DNA from: Liquidambar formosana
Taxonomy: Eukaryota; Streptophyta; Magnoliopsida; Saxifragales; Altingiaceae
Direction of reading: 5' to 3'
DNA length: 64,000 nucleotides
NCBI GenBank assembly: GCA_039720395.1
Contig: CM077822.1
Location: 20,853,267 to 20,917,266, forward strand
The notes below the pieces were generated by a model that saw only the letters and a program-made list of their open reading frames with translations, searched no databases and was not told the DNA's origin. Position 1 is the first letter of the stretch. Each line of letters starts with the position of its first letter. The position numbers were made by a program, and so were the translations under genes. This document shows, piece after piece, positions 32,171-43,716 of this stretch.

Positions 32171-35100
32171 ATTACCTTCTCGAGACCTTCAATTCCTCTG
32201 CTGATACCATAAGCACTATCGCCGCACAGGTACATTGTACCCATTGTCTCCTCACTTCCTTTAGCTTCTCTAATGAACAATCTATCACTTGTTTCCTTGT
32301 CATCTCCCAGCCCTTATAGAAATTAAATTTATAAAGTCATGTTGCATCTTGTTAATTTAATGTGGGTTAACTTAGTAACCCCAAGGGGAATTGGTAATGT
32401 GAACCCTTACCAAAGCCAGACCAACTAATCAGTCAAACAAGTATATTGGCCTTGAGCTGATTCAGGTCTTAAGTCTTAACTTGGATAACCTCATGAGATC
32501 ACTCAAACATGCATATCTTGGTGAAACTCGCTCACATCAGCTGCATTTGAATGTGGGTTAATCTAATAATACAGTGTGAGGCTTTTTTAAGACCAGATGG
32601 GCCACTGGGATGCTAGGGCTGCTTTCTCGCCATATAGGCATTCGCTCTAATGCCAGGGTTAAAATATGGGTACTTTAGATTCATTTAATTGCATGATATA
32701 TATTGGATCCACTCTCATCAACACGTACTGATTTTATTATATGAACACCATGCATTGACGGATTGTACGTTGTGCATAGGTGGGTTGTACTGTATAACCC
32801 AGACATGTACAGGGTACAACCCCCAATGCATGATGCTGATGTAATTTACATCGACACGTCCTTATAAGAGCGGACTCATGGTGTGTGTGTGTGTGATATA
32901 TGTATGTATATATATATAAAGAACTGTTGTAATCATATTACCCCAAGTAATTATATAATAGATGGATAGGATATGGGCAATCGATGGTTAATAATCAAGT
33001 TTCCCATCCTTGAGTAACAATGTTGCAGCATTAATATAGAGAAGCAAATGTGTGAATTTATAAATAAAGAAAATAAAACAAATAAAAACAGAGAAACAAA
33101 TGTGCATAAACCTTTTGCTTGGAAAAGAAGCCAACTCATAGGGACTATAAGGGTAATTATACTCTCCTCTTTTTGTAATCCAATCCCTTTAGTTGGTCAG
33201 TTTACAAAATTCCATTTTACCATAACAATTTATCATACATCAATACCTTTCTTTATAAGGCTATTCTTTCATGTGTCCCTTCAACGAATAACATCTTTGC
33301 AGGTTCTTGCGTTGCAAAGCCATTGATTGCACTTGATCGAGAATGGGTTGCTGTCATTTTAACAAACAAATCATGGGCTCAAATTGAAGGAGGCTGGTAT
33401 GTAATGTACAAATATCATCTTACAAGTATGAAAGATGTCTGGATGTTGTTCCATTGATTATGTTTCATTTATAACTTGTTATGTTTGTCAAATATTTTTT
33501 GTGCATGATGGAAATATATCTTCATTTCAACCATCCAAGAAAGAATCTAAACTGCATGGCTGCATCTTTAGAATAAAGTAATTTGTAAACATTATAGTAA
33601 CATGATAGAAAAATGAAGATATTAGAGAAAAAATAGCCATAATAACATTCAAGGCAAAAAGAACATGATCAACACGCCATCTGAAAACACGATTAAGGAG
33701 ATTAAAATAATAGTACATTGAATACCTTATCATTTTGCTCCCAATTTAATATTAAATTATTTTTTTTAATTTAAGTGGTTTATATTTAAAATTATTTCTA
33801 TATAAAACCTCTCATTTCAGCCTACATATTATTGTATTTTGCTAAGTAAATTCGACGTAAGGAAGAAGAAAACAAAAAATAGACATTGTGAGTTTCCATT
33901 AGTGAAATCCTAAGATGTGGCATGCTTTGATATAAAGATATAAAAAATTATAGATTTTTTAAAAAAATAAAAAATATTCATGTGCAATTCGTGTGTGCAT
34001 CAACTAGTCTTATTAAGTGCACTTGACCGTCAAGTGCACATCTTAAGCATTTATTATTTATATTATTATTATCCTTTTTTTTCCCTCTCCTTACCCATCT
34101 AGCATCTATAATATTATTTTTATTATTCCTTCTGTTTTTTTCCCCCACTAATCCAGCATCTATATATGTGTATGTATGTGTGCATTTATGCCTGTACGTA
34201 TGTATGTATATATATGGACATTTGATTATGTCCACAAGATCATAGAATACCCTAAATATCCCACTATAATGGAGCTAGGCAACAATCATGGATAGTGGGT
34301 AGTAGATTTGAGTTCAAAGTTTCTCCTGTTTTAGGTGGACAGAATCGTCTGTTCATGAGGCAAGATTCAATTAACTATAATCTTAAAAAATTAAGATCAT
34401 TTTGTCAAAGCTAGATGTTTGAATTTTATTTTTATTTTTAATACTATGAGTTAATTTATAAATACAATCGGATGTATGTTTTTAAATATGATTTTTTTTT
34501 TTTTTTGGTAAACTTAAATATGCTTTTGTGATATATGGATAACTCATAACATTTTGTTTTTCTTCACATTCTATATTATTATTAGCATTGACTTACCCAG
34601 CTATTGAGGAAATCCCATCGACGCAAAACTCTCCTACAGTCTACTCTTCGAGTCTAGGTTGTAAAAGGGTGATTACTTCAAGAAAAGAACAGTTTCCTTT
34701 TCCTTCCCCCCCCCCCCCCCCGGCCTTTTCTCTCAAGGAATTGGAAAATTTTAAAATTAAGTATAAAAAATATTGTTGAAGAATATAGGCAACCTACACT
34801 TTTTATGGGGGATAAATTATGGTAGTTTTGTCTATAAAAGACTATGGTCTTGACGTAGAGTCGTTGTTTTATTTGGTGGGACTTGGGAGTAATATAGTGA
34901 ATTTGGGAGACTTAGTTGTATGGTATGACAATAGCCTGTTGAGGGATATATGTTTGTGACACTCTTTTAAATGATGGTTGTGTGCTTTTATTCAGGACAT
35001 TTTGAGCCTAGTTTTTTTTTTTTTATCGTAAATGTTTTTAATTTACATTCTTAATGTCTTCTTCTTTAATTTTCCCCCACTTGTGAAAAATCTAAATGTA

Positions 35101-36852
35101 GGGGCAATGGATAGTGGGGAAACAGATTTGAGAATTCAATAGATAGAGGAAGCCTACGCCCTAAGATTTTATGCCTTCACTTAATTTGGCAGGTTACTAG
35201 AAGATTAACATGGGTGCGCTGCACAATTTTGGGAGACATGTACTAAGTGGGCACTGCACTCCTTGCTTCCAGTAAGTGTCTAGAACAACTGCAACAATAG
35301 AAATTTTTTTTAGTATTTTATTCTATATTGTTCTCCATCAACATAAGTGTTGTGGTGTTTTCTTAAAATAAAATTCACTTTATAATTTATTGCCCTTTCA
35401 TGGAATTCAGTATGATATGCTCTTGGTAATTGGATGGGGAACATCTATCAAAATTGCGTTGATAAAAACAAATCACCATGGAGGATCCATGGGACATATA
35501 AGCATGTCCCCATGTCCAGTATGAACAAGGCGGCTATTGTGGCATCTTTTCAAACCAGCTATTTCATTTCAGGTTCTCTTAATATTTTGGAATAAACTTG
35601 TTTTCAAGTGCCAGATCAAAATTTGTGTCTCATCACTCATGTTTTTTGTTATAATATGCTTCACTCTTTGGTCCCATTACATGGCTCATTTTATTTATTG
35701 CTTCCTTTCGATCATTTGAGGGTTTAATTTCAATTTTTACCCAAATAACTTTCAAGAGTTTCATAACATAAAAAAGCCGGTTCCTACGCAATGCCAATGC
35801 AAGGTCAAACAGTTTGCCCATTACATGGCTCTTTAGAACTTATGTTTTTATAGAATCTTAGATCTACTTGTTCTTGTCTTGTCTAATTATTGAAGGTGAA
35901 ACTTGTCCAAGTCACGAAGAGAGTGCAGGAAGCATATTTTGCTCGGTTATACCTTACAAAAGCAACTTCCACTGTTTTCCCTTGATACACCCAGCAAACA
36001 TGTGAAACCAGTTATACCCTAGATGCAAACTGCAAATTGAGTAACTGGTTAGCTGATCATATCTTCACTGCATGGATAGATGGATTATGAAGCAGAGACT
36101 GTTAATTTCGATATTTGACCTTTAGATGTCGATCACTAACATTGCAGTAAGATGCAAGGTACTTTGGTTCCCCTCAATACTTATTATTAGATTTATTTTC
36201 ATACAAGAGGTGTTGAAACTGTCCTTAGAGTGTGTTTGGCAAGAGCAGAATCAGGGAGAAGGAAATGGTTGAAACTATTCATTTCCCTTGTTTGGCATGC
36301 ATGGAAAATGTGGAATCCTTAGAAAAGAAAGGATGGAAGGGATTTGGAATGGCATCCGTACAGTTTTTTTATTCTGCCCATAAATGGGTGGAATTGGGGG
36401 GAAAGGTAAGCTTATTTAAGAAAGGCTTTCCCTCCTGTTTCAAAACTTTTCGATGCTAAGTGGGAGAATGGAAATTCTTTTTCTTTCCATTGATTCTTTT
36501 CCTTTCTTTTAGAATCTCTTGTGCCAAACATCGTGTTTTGTGCCCATTGCATACGTATTACCATGGAACAAGGACATATTCCAAATTTATCCAGTTGCAA
36601 AAGTTTGACATGGAAAATATTGGACCTCTTTCAGTATGACATTTGCCCTAGGCATACTTTAGTTGGTTAGCACTTAGCAGTATGCCCATACCTTTTTATT
36701 CCTAGAGAAGGCTTCTTGATGCATGTGACAACTTGGGTCTCCCTCCATGTCTTTGCCCAAGTGGAAACAGGGCAGGTTTACTTAATGCAACTAATATATA
36801 TTTCATTGATACTAAGATGGCAAATGCTAATTTTTTGCCATATCACATGTAG

Positions 36853-36975
36853 GTGCCTATACAAGTAAACAAGTATTTGGCATGCAATGATGGAATGAAA
36901 ATTGTGGAACCTGCAAACCCAGCAGTACAAGCTCCTCTATCTAATGTTTTATCATCCACAGAAGTTGATAGCTAA
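36853..36975 (+). pseudogene. C-terminal exon of the unrecognised gene, copy A
   Basis: Acceptor TGTAG directly precedes the frame. The 41 sense codons read VPIQVNKYLACNDGMKIVEP and then a Pro/Ser-rich tail ending at TAA 36973-36975. Copy B keeps the same frame at 41942-42064 with about eight changes. Conservation of frame, acceptor and stop in two copies supports a true former coding exon. Confidence 0.6.
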
Positions 36976-37104
36976 ATTGATAAATTCTTTTCACATTGTT
37001 TTCATTCAATTTGGATGTTAAACAATTGGTATCCGAAGTGTTCTGTTCTTTCGTTTTTCTTTCTACTCTTTTTTTCATTCACACTCTGAACTTAAAGATA
37101 TGAA

Positions 37105-37256
37105 GGGTAATGCTACTTTTCCCCACACTTTGACCTACTATGTGCATTTAGGAGGGTTTCAATTTTCAGGGTTTAATCATATTAGTGGGTCCCACAACTT
37201 TACCCTCCCAAATGCACATAATAGGGCAAAGTGTAGGGCAAAGTAGCATTACCCAG
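37105..37256. mobile_element. Mutator-like MITE present only in copy A
   Basis: 152 bp with ends GGGTAATGCTACTTTTCCCC and (reverse complement) GGGTAATGCTACTTTGCCCT. A perfect 9-bp target duplication AGATATGAA lies at 37096-37104 and 37257-37265. The matching place in copy B (about 42170-42190) has one site and no insert. Confidence 0.88.
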
Positions 37257-37543
37257 ATATGAAACTTAAAAAGGCTGCCTCTCATGGGCACGTGCGCCTT
37301 AGCCCCTCGTTCCTTTTAAAAGATAGGTTCACCCTTTTAACAATCTGTAAAGTGATTTAAGAGAGTTGACTTTTGTTGTCTTTCCAAACTTTATAATATC
37401 ATGAATTTCATTTTATATGTTTTTTAAAATAAAACTTCAGCAATTTTGCTTGATCAGCAACCTTCTTTGGTTGGTGGCAAGTCCAGGGTACAGAGAAGCC
37501 ATCTTTAATTGTTTACTTAACAAGCTAAAGAGCTGCTTTTGCT

Positions 37544-37798
37544 TTACCCATCACAAGTGAACATGAGAAAACACCACAATCCAGTCACCATTGACAACAT
37601 CTTTGGTATCCTTGGTTCTCTAACGATAACCTTCTCAACACCTTCAATTCCTCTGCTAATACCATAAGCACTATCGCCGCACAGGTACAAATGTACCCAT
37701 TGTCTCCTCACTTTCTTTAGCTTCTCTAATGAACAATCTATCACTTGTTTCCTTGTCATCTCCCAGCCCTTATGGAAATTTAGAAAATCATGTTGCAT
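37544..37798 (-). other. Antisense open frame at the left edge of copy B
   Basis: 84 codons reading GWEMTRKQVIDCSLEKLKK then VRRQWVHLYLCGDSAYGISR. Composition is protein-like. In copy A the same strand has a one-base deletion near 32230 that breaks the frame. It overlaps the plus-strand piece TISTIAAQ, so at most one of the two strands is the real coding strand here. Family not recognised. Confidence 0.3.
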
Positions 37799-40077
37799 TT
37801 TTTTTTTTTATTGTTTATATATTACTTAACCAAGGGAAATTGGTGAAGTTAACCCATTACCAAAGCCATACGAAGTGATCAGTCAAACTTGTATACCAGC
37901 CTTGAGCTGATTCAGGTCTTAACTTGGATGACCTCGTGAGTTCACTCAAACATATCTTGGTGAAACTCACTCACATCAGCTGCATTTTAATGTGGGTTAA
38001 TCTAATAATACAGTGTGAGGCTTATTAAAGACCAGATGGGCCACTGGGATGCCAGGGCTACTTTCTCGCCATATAGGGGTTAAAATATGGGTACTTAGAT
38101 TCATTTAATTGCATGATATATATCGGATCCACTCTCATTAACATGTGCTGATTTTTTTATATCAGTACCATGCATTGGGGGATTGTACACTATGCATAGG
38201 TGGGCTACTGTATAACTCAGACATGTACGGGGTACAACCTCCAATTCATGGTGCTGATGTAACTTACATCGACATGTTTTTATAAGAGCGGACTCATGTT
38301 GTGTGTGTGTGTGTATATATATGTGTATGTATGTATATAAAGAACTGATGTAATCATAGTACACCAAATAATTATATAATAGATAGATACGATATAGGCA
38401 ATCGATGGCTAATAATCAAGTTATTCCCATCCTTGAGTAACAATGTTGCAGCATTAATATAGAGAAGCAAATGTGCATAAACCTGCTCTTATTAGTAATT
38501 TGTTATTTATAAGGCTATTCTTTCATGTGTCCCTTCAAATGTGCATAAAAAAATAAGATCATTTTATCAAAGCTAGACATTTGAATTTTTTTTTATACTC
38601 TGAGCTGATTTATTAATAAATACAATCAGATGTACGTTCTTAAATATGCTTTTGTGATTTGTGGATAAATCACAACATTTTCTTCTTCTTTTTTTAACAT
38701 TCTATATTATTATTATTTATTAACATTGACTTACCTAGCTATTGGGGAAATCCCAACGACACAAATCACTCCTACTCCTCGAGTCTAGGTTGTAAAAGGG
38801 TGATTACTTCAAGAAGAACATTTTTGTTTTCCTTTTTCCCCCTTCAAGGAATTGGAAAATTTTAAAATTAAGTATAAAAAATATTGTTGTTGAACTTAGG
38901 CAACCTACATTTTTCTATGAGGGATAAATTATGCTAGTTTTCTCTATGTAAGACTATGGTCTTAATGTAGAGTTGTTTTTTATTAGGTGGGAGTAATATA
39001 GTGAATTTGGGAGACTTAGTTGTATGGTGTGATGATAGCCTGATGAGGGATGTTTGTGACACTCCTTTAAATGATGGTTGTGTGTCAGGACATTTTGAGC
39101 CTAGTTTTTTATCATAAATGTTTTTTTATTTTACATTCTTCATGTCTTCTTCTTCTTTTTCCCCTTCTTCTTTTTCCCCCTCTTGTGAAAAATCTAAATG
39201 TAGGGGCAATGGATAGTGGGGAAAGAGATTTGAAAATTCAATAGATAGAGGAAGCCCACGCCCTGAGATTTTGTGCCCTCACTTAGTTTGGCAGGTTAGT
39301 AGAAGATCATGGACGGCACAATTTTGGGACAGACATGTGCTAAGTGGGCATTGCGCTCCTTGCTTCCGGTGAGTGTCTAGAACAGCTGCAACATTAGAAG
39401 TATGAACAAGGAAGCTATTGTGGCATCTTTTCAAACCAGCTATTTCATTTCAGGTTCTCATTAATCTTCTGGAATCGACTTGTTTTCAAGTGCCAGATCA
39501 AAATTTTTGTGTCTCATCACTCATGGTTTATGTTATATGCTTCACTCTTTGGTCCCATTACATGGCTCATTTTTTTATTGCTTCCTTCTGATCATTTGAG
39601 GGTTTAATTTCCATTTTTACCCAAATAACTTTCAAAGGTTTTATAAGATAAAAAAGGTTCCCATACAATGCCAATTCAAGGTCCGATAGTTTTTACCCAA
39701 ATAACTTTCTGTTCATCTATCAAAAAGCTTAGGCATGACCTGCTGCGCTACCTGCCAAATGGCTAGGCCTATCTGGAAACGGAACCAGAACCAGCCAGTG
39801 GCTTGTTTTTGCACTTCCTACTTTGATAGTTTGATATCTAGAATGATTAGTAAAGCTTGTATTTTTTGATGCCTGATTTTTTAATAAACTATTAAAGTGA
39901 TATATAACGCCAATGGGGCGGGCCTTTATTGCTGCTTTGGAATGACTTGGCATATGAGTGATAAATTTTAAAGATGCCTATACCCCGTTTTTCTTGACAG
40001 AAATCAAATTCTTGGAAGAGAAGGACATCAGTGCTGCATGATGATCGTGGTATATTCTTTATGTTCATATGTTTTGT

Positions 40078-40428
40078 TATGTTTCAGTTTCACTATTGCA
40101 GTATTAGAGCAGATTGTATGGTTTTATGAAAAAAATGAGAGATATTGAAATGTGTATATAACAACCACTCGGTGGTTATCTACTCCGATCACCAACTCCT
40201 CCCCTGTTCATCAAGAGCTCTGTTATATCTCAAGACCTCTACCTTTAAGTGCTGTCAGTCCTCTTACCAGCGACCTCCACGAATGGTGGCCCTGTATCTT
40301 GTTCGGATTTTAACCCACACAGTTATGTTTCAGTTTCACTATTAAAGTATTAGAGGGGATTGGATGGTTTTACGAGAGATACTGAGATGTGTTCATAACA
40401 ATCACTGGGTGGTCATCTACCGGATTAT
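40078..40428 (+). repeat. Direct repeat inside copy B
   Basis: A stretch of about 110 bp starting 'tttcagtttcactatt' at about 40083 and ending near 'ggtggttatctac' recurs from about 40328 with substitutions; the spacing is about 245 bp. Present only in copy B. Confidence 0.55.
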
Positions 40429-41213
40429 GCTCATCATCCTGCTATTGTGCTATAGATGGAAGATGGAAGCAATCTTCTTCTCCCAATAATTTTTTGTGAG
40501 TATATTGCATCCAGCTGTTAAATAGATGAACAGAAAGAACTTTTGAAAACTGCATTAGATGCTATTAGCTAAATGTTTCACCCTGAAATGTGATGATTTG
40601 CCTTTGATTTCAGTGGAGATATGCCTATCTTGATGCTGTTGGCTGCCGTTTGCAACATTCAAAATGTACATTTTATGGCTGATATAACTGTCTGATTTTA
40701 TTTTTATTTTTAAATTTTATATGAGAAACACCGAGCCCATGCAAAACCCCACAACCCACATTAATTTTACTTGATATAGCTATCTCATTTTGATATAAGC
40801 ATATTCTTGTCTTTGTTGCAAATGCTTACGTTAAATGTTATTGAAGTTGGTATTTGTGTCTCAGGCTAGGCCCACTCCATATCAAATAATAAAGCAGATG
40901 AGAGAAGATGGGATATGCAGTACTCTTTTTCCCCCCTCTTTCATGTTTGTCAATCTAGATGTCCAATATCTTTAGAACTTATGTTTTTATACAATCTCTA
41001 CTTATTCTTGGCTTGTCTAATTATTGAAGGTGAAACTTGTCCAAGTCATGAAGAGAGTGCAGGATGCATATTTTGCTCAGTTATACCTTGCAAAGGCAAC
41101 TTCCACTGTTTCCCTTTGATTTACCCAAGAAACATGTGAAATCGATTATACCGTGGATGCATACTGCAAATTGAGTAACTGGTTAGCTGATTATATCTTC
41201 AATGCATGGATAG

Positions 41214-41288
41214 GTGGATTATGAAGTAGAGACTGCTAGTTTCGATGTTCGACCTTTTGATGTCATTAACATTGCAGCAAGATGCAAG
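41214..41288 (+). pseudogene. Penultimate exon of the unrecognised gene, copy B
   Basis: 25 codons, VDYEVETASFDVRPFDVINI and then AARCK, bounded by AG before 41214 and GT at 41289. It joins in phase 0 to the terminal exon at 41942. The copy A counterpart (about 36073-36150) has a nonsense codon and an indel, so this copy is the better preserved. Confidence 0.5.
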
Positions 41289-41941
41289 GTACTGTGACTC
41301 CCCTCAATACTTCATATTAAATTTATTAAGAAAGGCTTTCCTTCCTATTTCAAAACTTTTCAATGCCAAATGAGAGAATGGAAATTCTCTCTTGTTCCAT
41401 AGATTCTTTTCCTTTCTTTTTGAATGTGCCAAAAATCGTGTTTTGTGCCCATTGCATATATTTACATGGAACAATCTTTTATTGTTCCATGTTACTTATA
41501 TTACAATGACATATTCTAGGGGTATCCCTTTTAGAGTGTTGTAGTGGGTCTAGCCTCTGTTTACCAACAAACAAAAAAAAAAAAAGGGACATATTCCAGA
41601 TTTATCCAGTTGTAAGAGTTTGATATGGACCTCTTTAAGTATGACATTAAACTATAGGCATACTTTTTTATTTGCAGAAGGATAATGGAGACCAAGGTGT
41701 GAACTCATTGAAATAGGCTTTCATAGGTTGAGGAGTGGTGGTGATTGCAGTCAATTGGGCTTCTTAATGCCACAACTTAGATCTCCATGTCTCTGCCCAC
41801 ATGGAAACAGGGCAGGTTTACCTCTCTTCTTTTTTTTTTCCCCTTTTTGCTTAGAACAGGGCAGGTTTACTTAATGCAACTAATATAGCTTTCATTGCTA
41901 CTGAGAAAGTAAATGCTAATATTTTGTCATATCACATGTAG

Positions 41942-42064
41942 GTGCTTATACAAGTAAACAGGTATTTGGCATGCAATGATGGAATGAAGATTGTGGAACC
42001 TGCAAACCCAACAGCACAAGTTTGTCTATCTAATGTTTTATCATCCACAGAACTGGATAGCTAA
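41942..42064 (+). pseudogene. C-terminal exon of the unrecognised gene, copy B
   Basis: Acceptor TGTAG, then VLIQVNRYLACNDGMKIVEP and a short tail to TAA 42062-42064. Same length as the copy A exon, with no indel between them. No upstream exon chain long enough to support a working gene is visible in the window. Confidence 0.55.
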
Positions 42065-42425
42065 TTGACAAATTCTATTCACATGGTCTTCATTTGATTT
42101 GAATGCAAAACATACGGTATCAGTAGTTGTGTTATAACTTACAAGTTTTCTTTTTTCATTCACATGCAACCAAAGAGATGAAATTAAAAAGGCTGCCTCT
42201 CACACTCGATGGGCATGTGCAAAGCTTGTGCCTTAGCTGAGCCAGGATCCTCTACTTGGGTACTTGGGTGCATCCAACGGCTTTAAAAGGTTAAAGCCCC
42301 CATCCCATGTATGTGCTTGTTTTTTTCAACCATTAGATTACCCAAGCAACCGAAGCACCCAAGCAGAGGATCTTCTCTCACCTTTGCCCCTAGTTCTTTT
42401 TAAAGGTTTGCCCTTTAACAACCTG

Positions 42426-43566
42426 TGACTTTCAATTATGCCAGAATGTGGTCGAAGCTCAATCGCCATTGGGAGTGTTGATTGTATTGAGATCTCACAG
42501 GTAAGCTTATGTGTATAGAAGGGTATTTTTGCCCAGAAATGGGCAACATTTCTGGACAAGAGGACCTATTGGGTTAATGAAATCATGACTCGACCTATTG
42601 CAAAATAAAATTAAAAAAAAAAAATCTATAATACGGAGCTATGGCCAAAATTCCCCTTTTTTTTTTTTTTTTTTTTGTTTGTTTATACCTAAAGTCATTA
42701 TTTGTGCTGCAAAGCGGGAATTTATTATAGGCAAAGATTTTTATTATTTCCTTCTTGTGAAGGACTCAGTTTTAATTTTCTATTAGAATAAGGCTTAGTT
42801 CCTTGTAACTATGCTTATTATGAGACTTGTTATTCAACTATGTTATTGAATTCAACATTAATAAGAGTTTTCTCTTTATTTTCCTATTGTTTTCAACATC
42901 AGTTGGTTTTATCAACAGGTGTTATTACTGTATAGAGTACTTCTTTCCTTATAGTCGTGTATTATACTTTGATATTTACTTCATAGATTTGTAGAGGAAA
43001 TTTGAATAAACAAAGCGTTTGGTTTAGATGTCAAATTTTAGTGTAAAGGAATGAGTGGTAAGATTTCACTTTACAATACACATCTGCAGGGGCTCAGCCC
43101 TACTTAGTTGATTGACAATGACAAAAGGCTTGCTGCCTGCCAACTTAGACATAACCGTAGAAGCCACCTCATTCCAACAGACAATAAATCAATATATGAA
43201 CCCTAGAGTCCTTGACTTCACCCTAAACCTGTAGATGTGCAATATCATTGTGCTGGATGGCTTTGACATTTTGAAAAAAGAAGCAATGAAAGTAATGGGT
43301 TCCCGTAAAAATAAATCTACGCTCTCACATAAAGGTGGAATTCATATGATCACGTGGAATGCATGTGTGTGGCTGTTCCTCGTGTGAGGGTAGGTTTTTT
43401 TACAAGAACCTATTAGAGTTCCTTAGCAACATCTCTAATTGAAAAATATTCGAAAAAACTAAAAATTGAATCTGTGAATACATTGTCGAAGTCAAAGTTT
43501 TTATTGGTTGAACTAAAATTACTATAAAAATATAATTGAATAAATCTTTTATGGTGTAAGAATAAA
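42426..43566. other. Intergenic; second copy of the dispersed repeat
   Basis: No gene. The stretch 42987-43086 matches 530-645. The rest is AT-rich with a T run at about 42657-42676. Confidence 0.5.
42987..43086 (+). repeat. Dispersed repeat, copy 2 (partner at 530-645)
   Basis: Shares 'gaggaaatttgaataaaca', 'tgtcaaattttagtgta' and 'ttacaatacacat' with 530-645 in the same order, with a short deletion and a few substitutions. Confidence 0.55.
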
Positions 43567-43716
43567 GGGGGAATTATAGAATGGCCTGCCCACAGGCAAA
43601 TAATTACAAGTCAATACAGTTGACTAGTAATTTCTTACTCATTTTTGGTTAAGTTAGTAGTCATCTATTTGTAATTACGTATATTTGCCCATTGTCGGGT
43701 CATTCTATAATTCCCC
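43567..43716. mobile_element. 150-bp Mutator-like MITE
   Basis: Ends GGGGGAATTATAGAATGGCC and (reverse complement) GGGGAATTATAGAATGACCC, with arms of about 45 bp. Flanks AAGAATAAA (43558-43566) and AAGAATTAA (43717-43725) are an imperfect 9-bp target duplication, which points to the Mutator superfamily. Confidence 0.8.

Larger units (their letters stand above)
32171..37350 (+). pseudogene. Tandem-duplicated segment, copy A, with gene remnants
   Basis: Aligns by eye with 37625-42425 over most of its length. Exon-like pieces on the plus strand: about 32168-32228 (LLETFNSSADTISTIAAQ, ending at a GTACAT donor), 33303-33396 (VAKPLIALDREWVAVILTN, AG/GT bounded), and a C-terminal exon at 36853-36975. 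The exon matching 41214-41288 of copy B carries TGA at 36116-36118 and an indel here, so the gene is broken. Segments matching about 39690-40960 of copy B are missing. The protein family is not recognised. Confidence 0.6.
37625..42425 (+). pseudogene. Tandem-duplicated segment, copy B, with gene remnants
   Basis: Second copy of 32171-37350. Exon-like pieces on the plus strand: about 40614-40670 (WRYAYLDAVGCRLQHSK), 40865-40916 (ARPTPYQIIKQMREDGICS), about 41031-41096 (VKLVQVMKRVQDAYFAQLYL), 41214-41288 (VDYEVETASFDVRPFDVINI) and the terminal exon 41942-42064. The last two join in phase 0. A 1.1-kb part of copy A (about 33285-34380, with one exon) is missing. Together the copies suggest one multi-exon gene of unknown family, at least partly dead in both. 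Confidence 0.55.

Noticed and set aside
34588..34779. 63-codon ORF LTYPAIEEIPSTQ... in copy A
   Set aside because: The matching part of copy B (about 38725) has indels that break the frame, and the end runs through a poly-C tract. Probably not coding.
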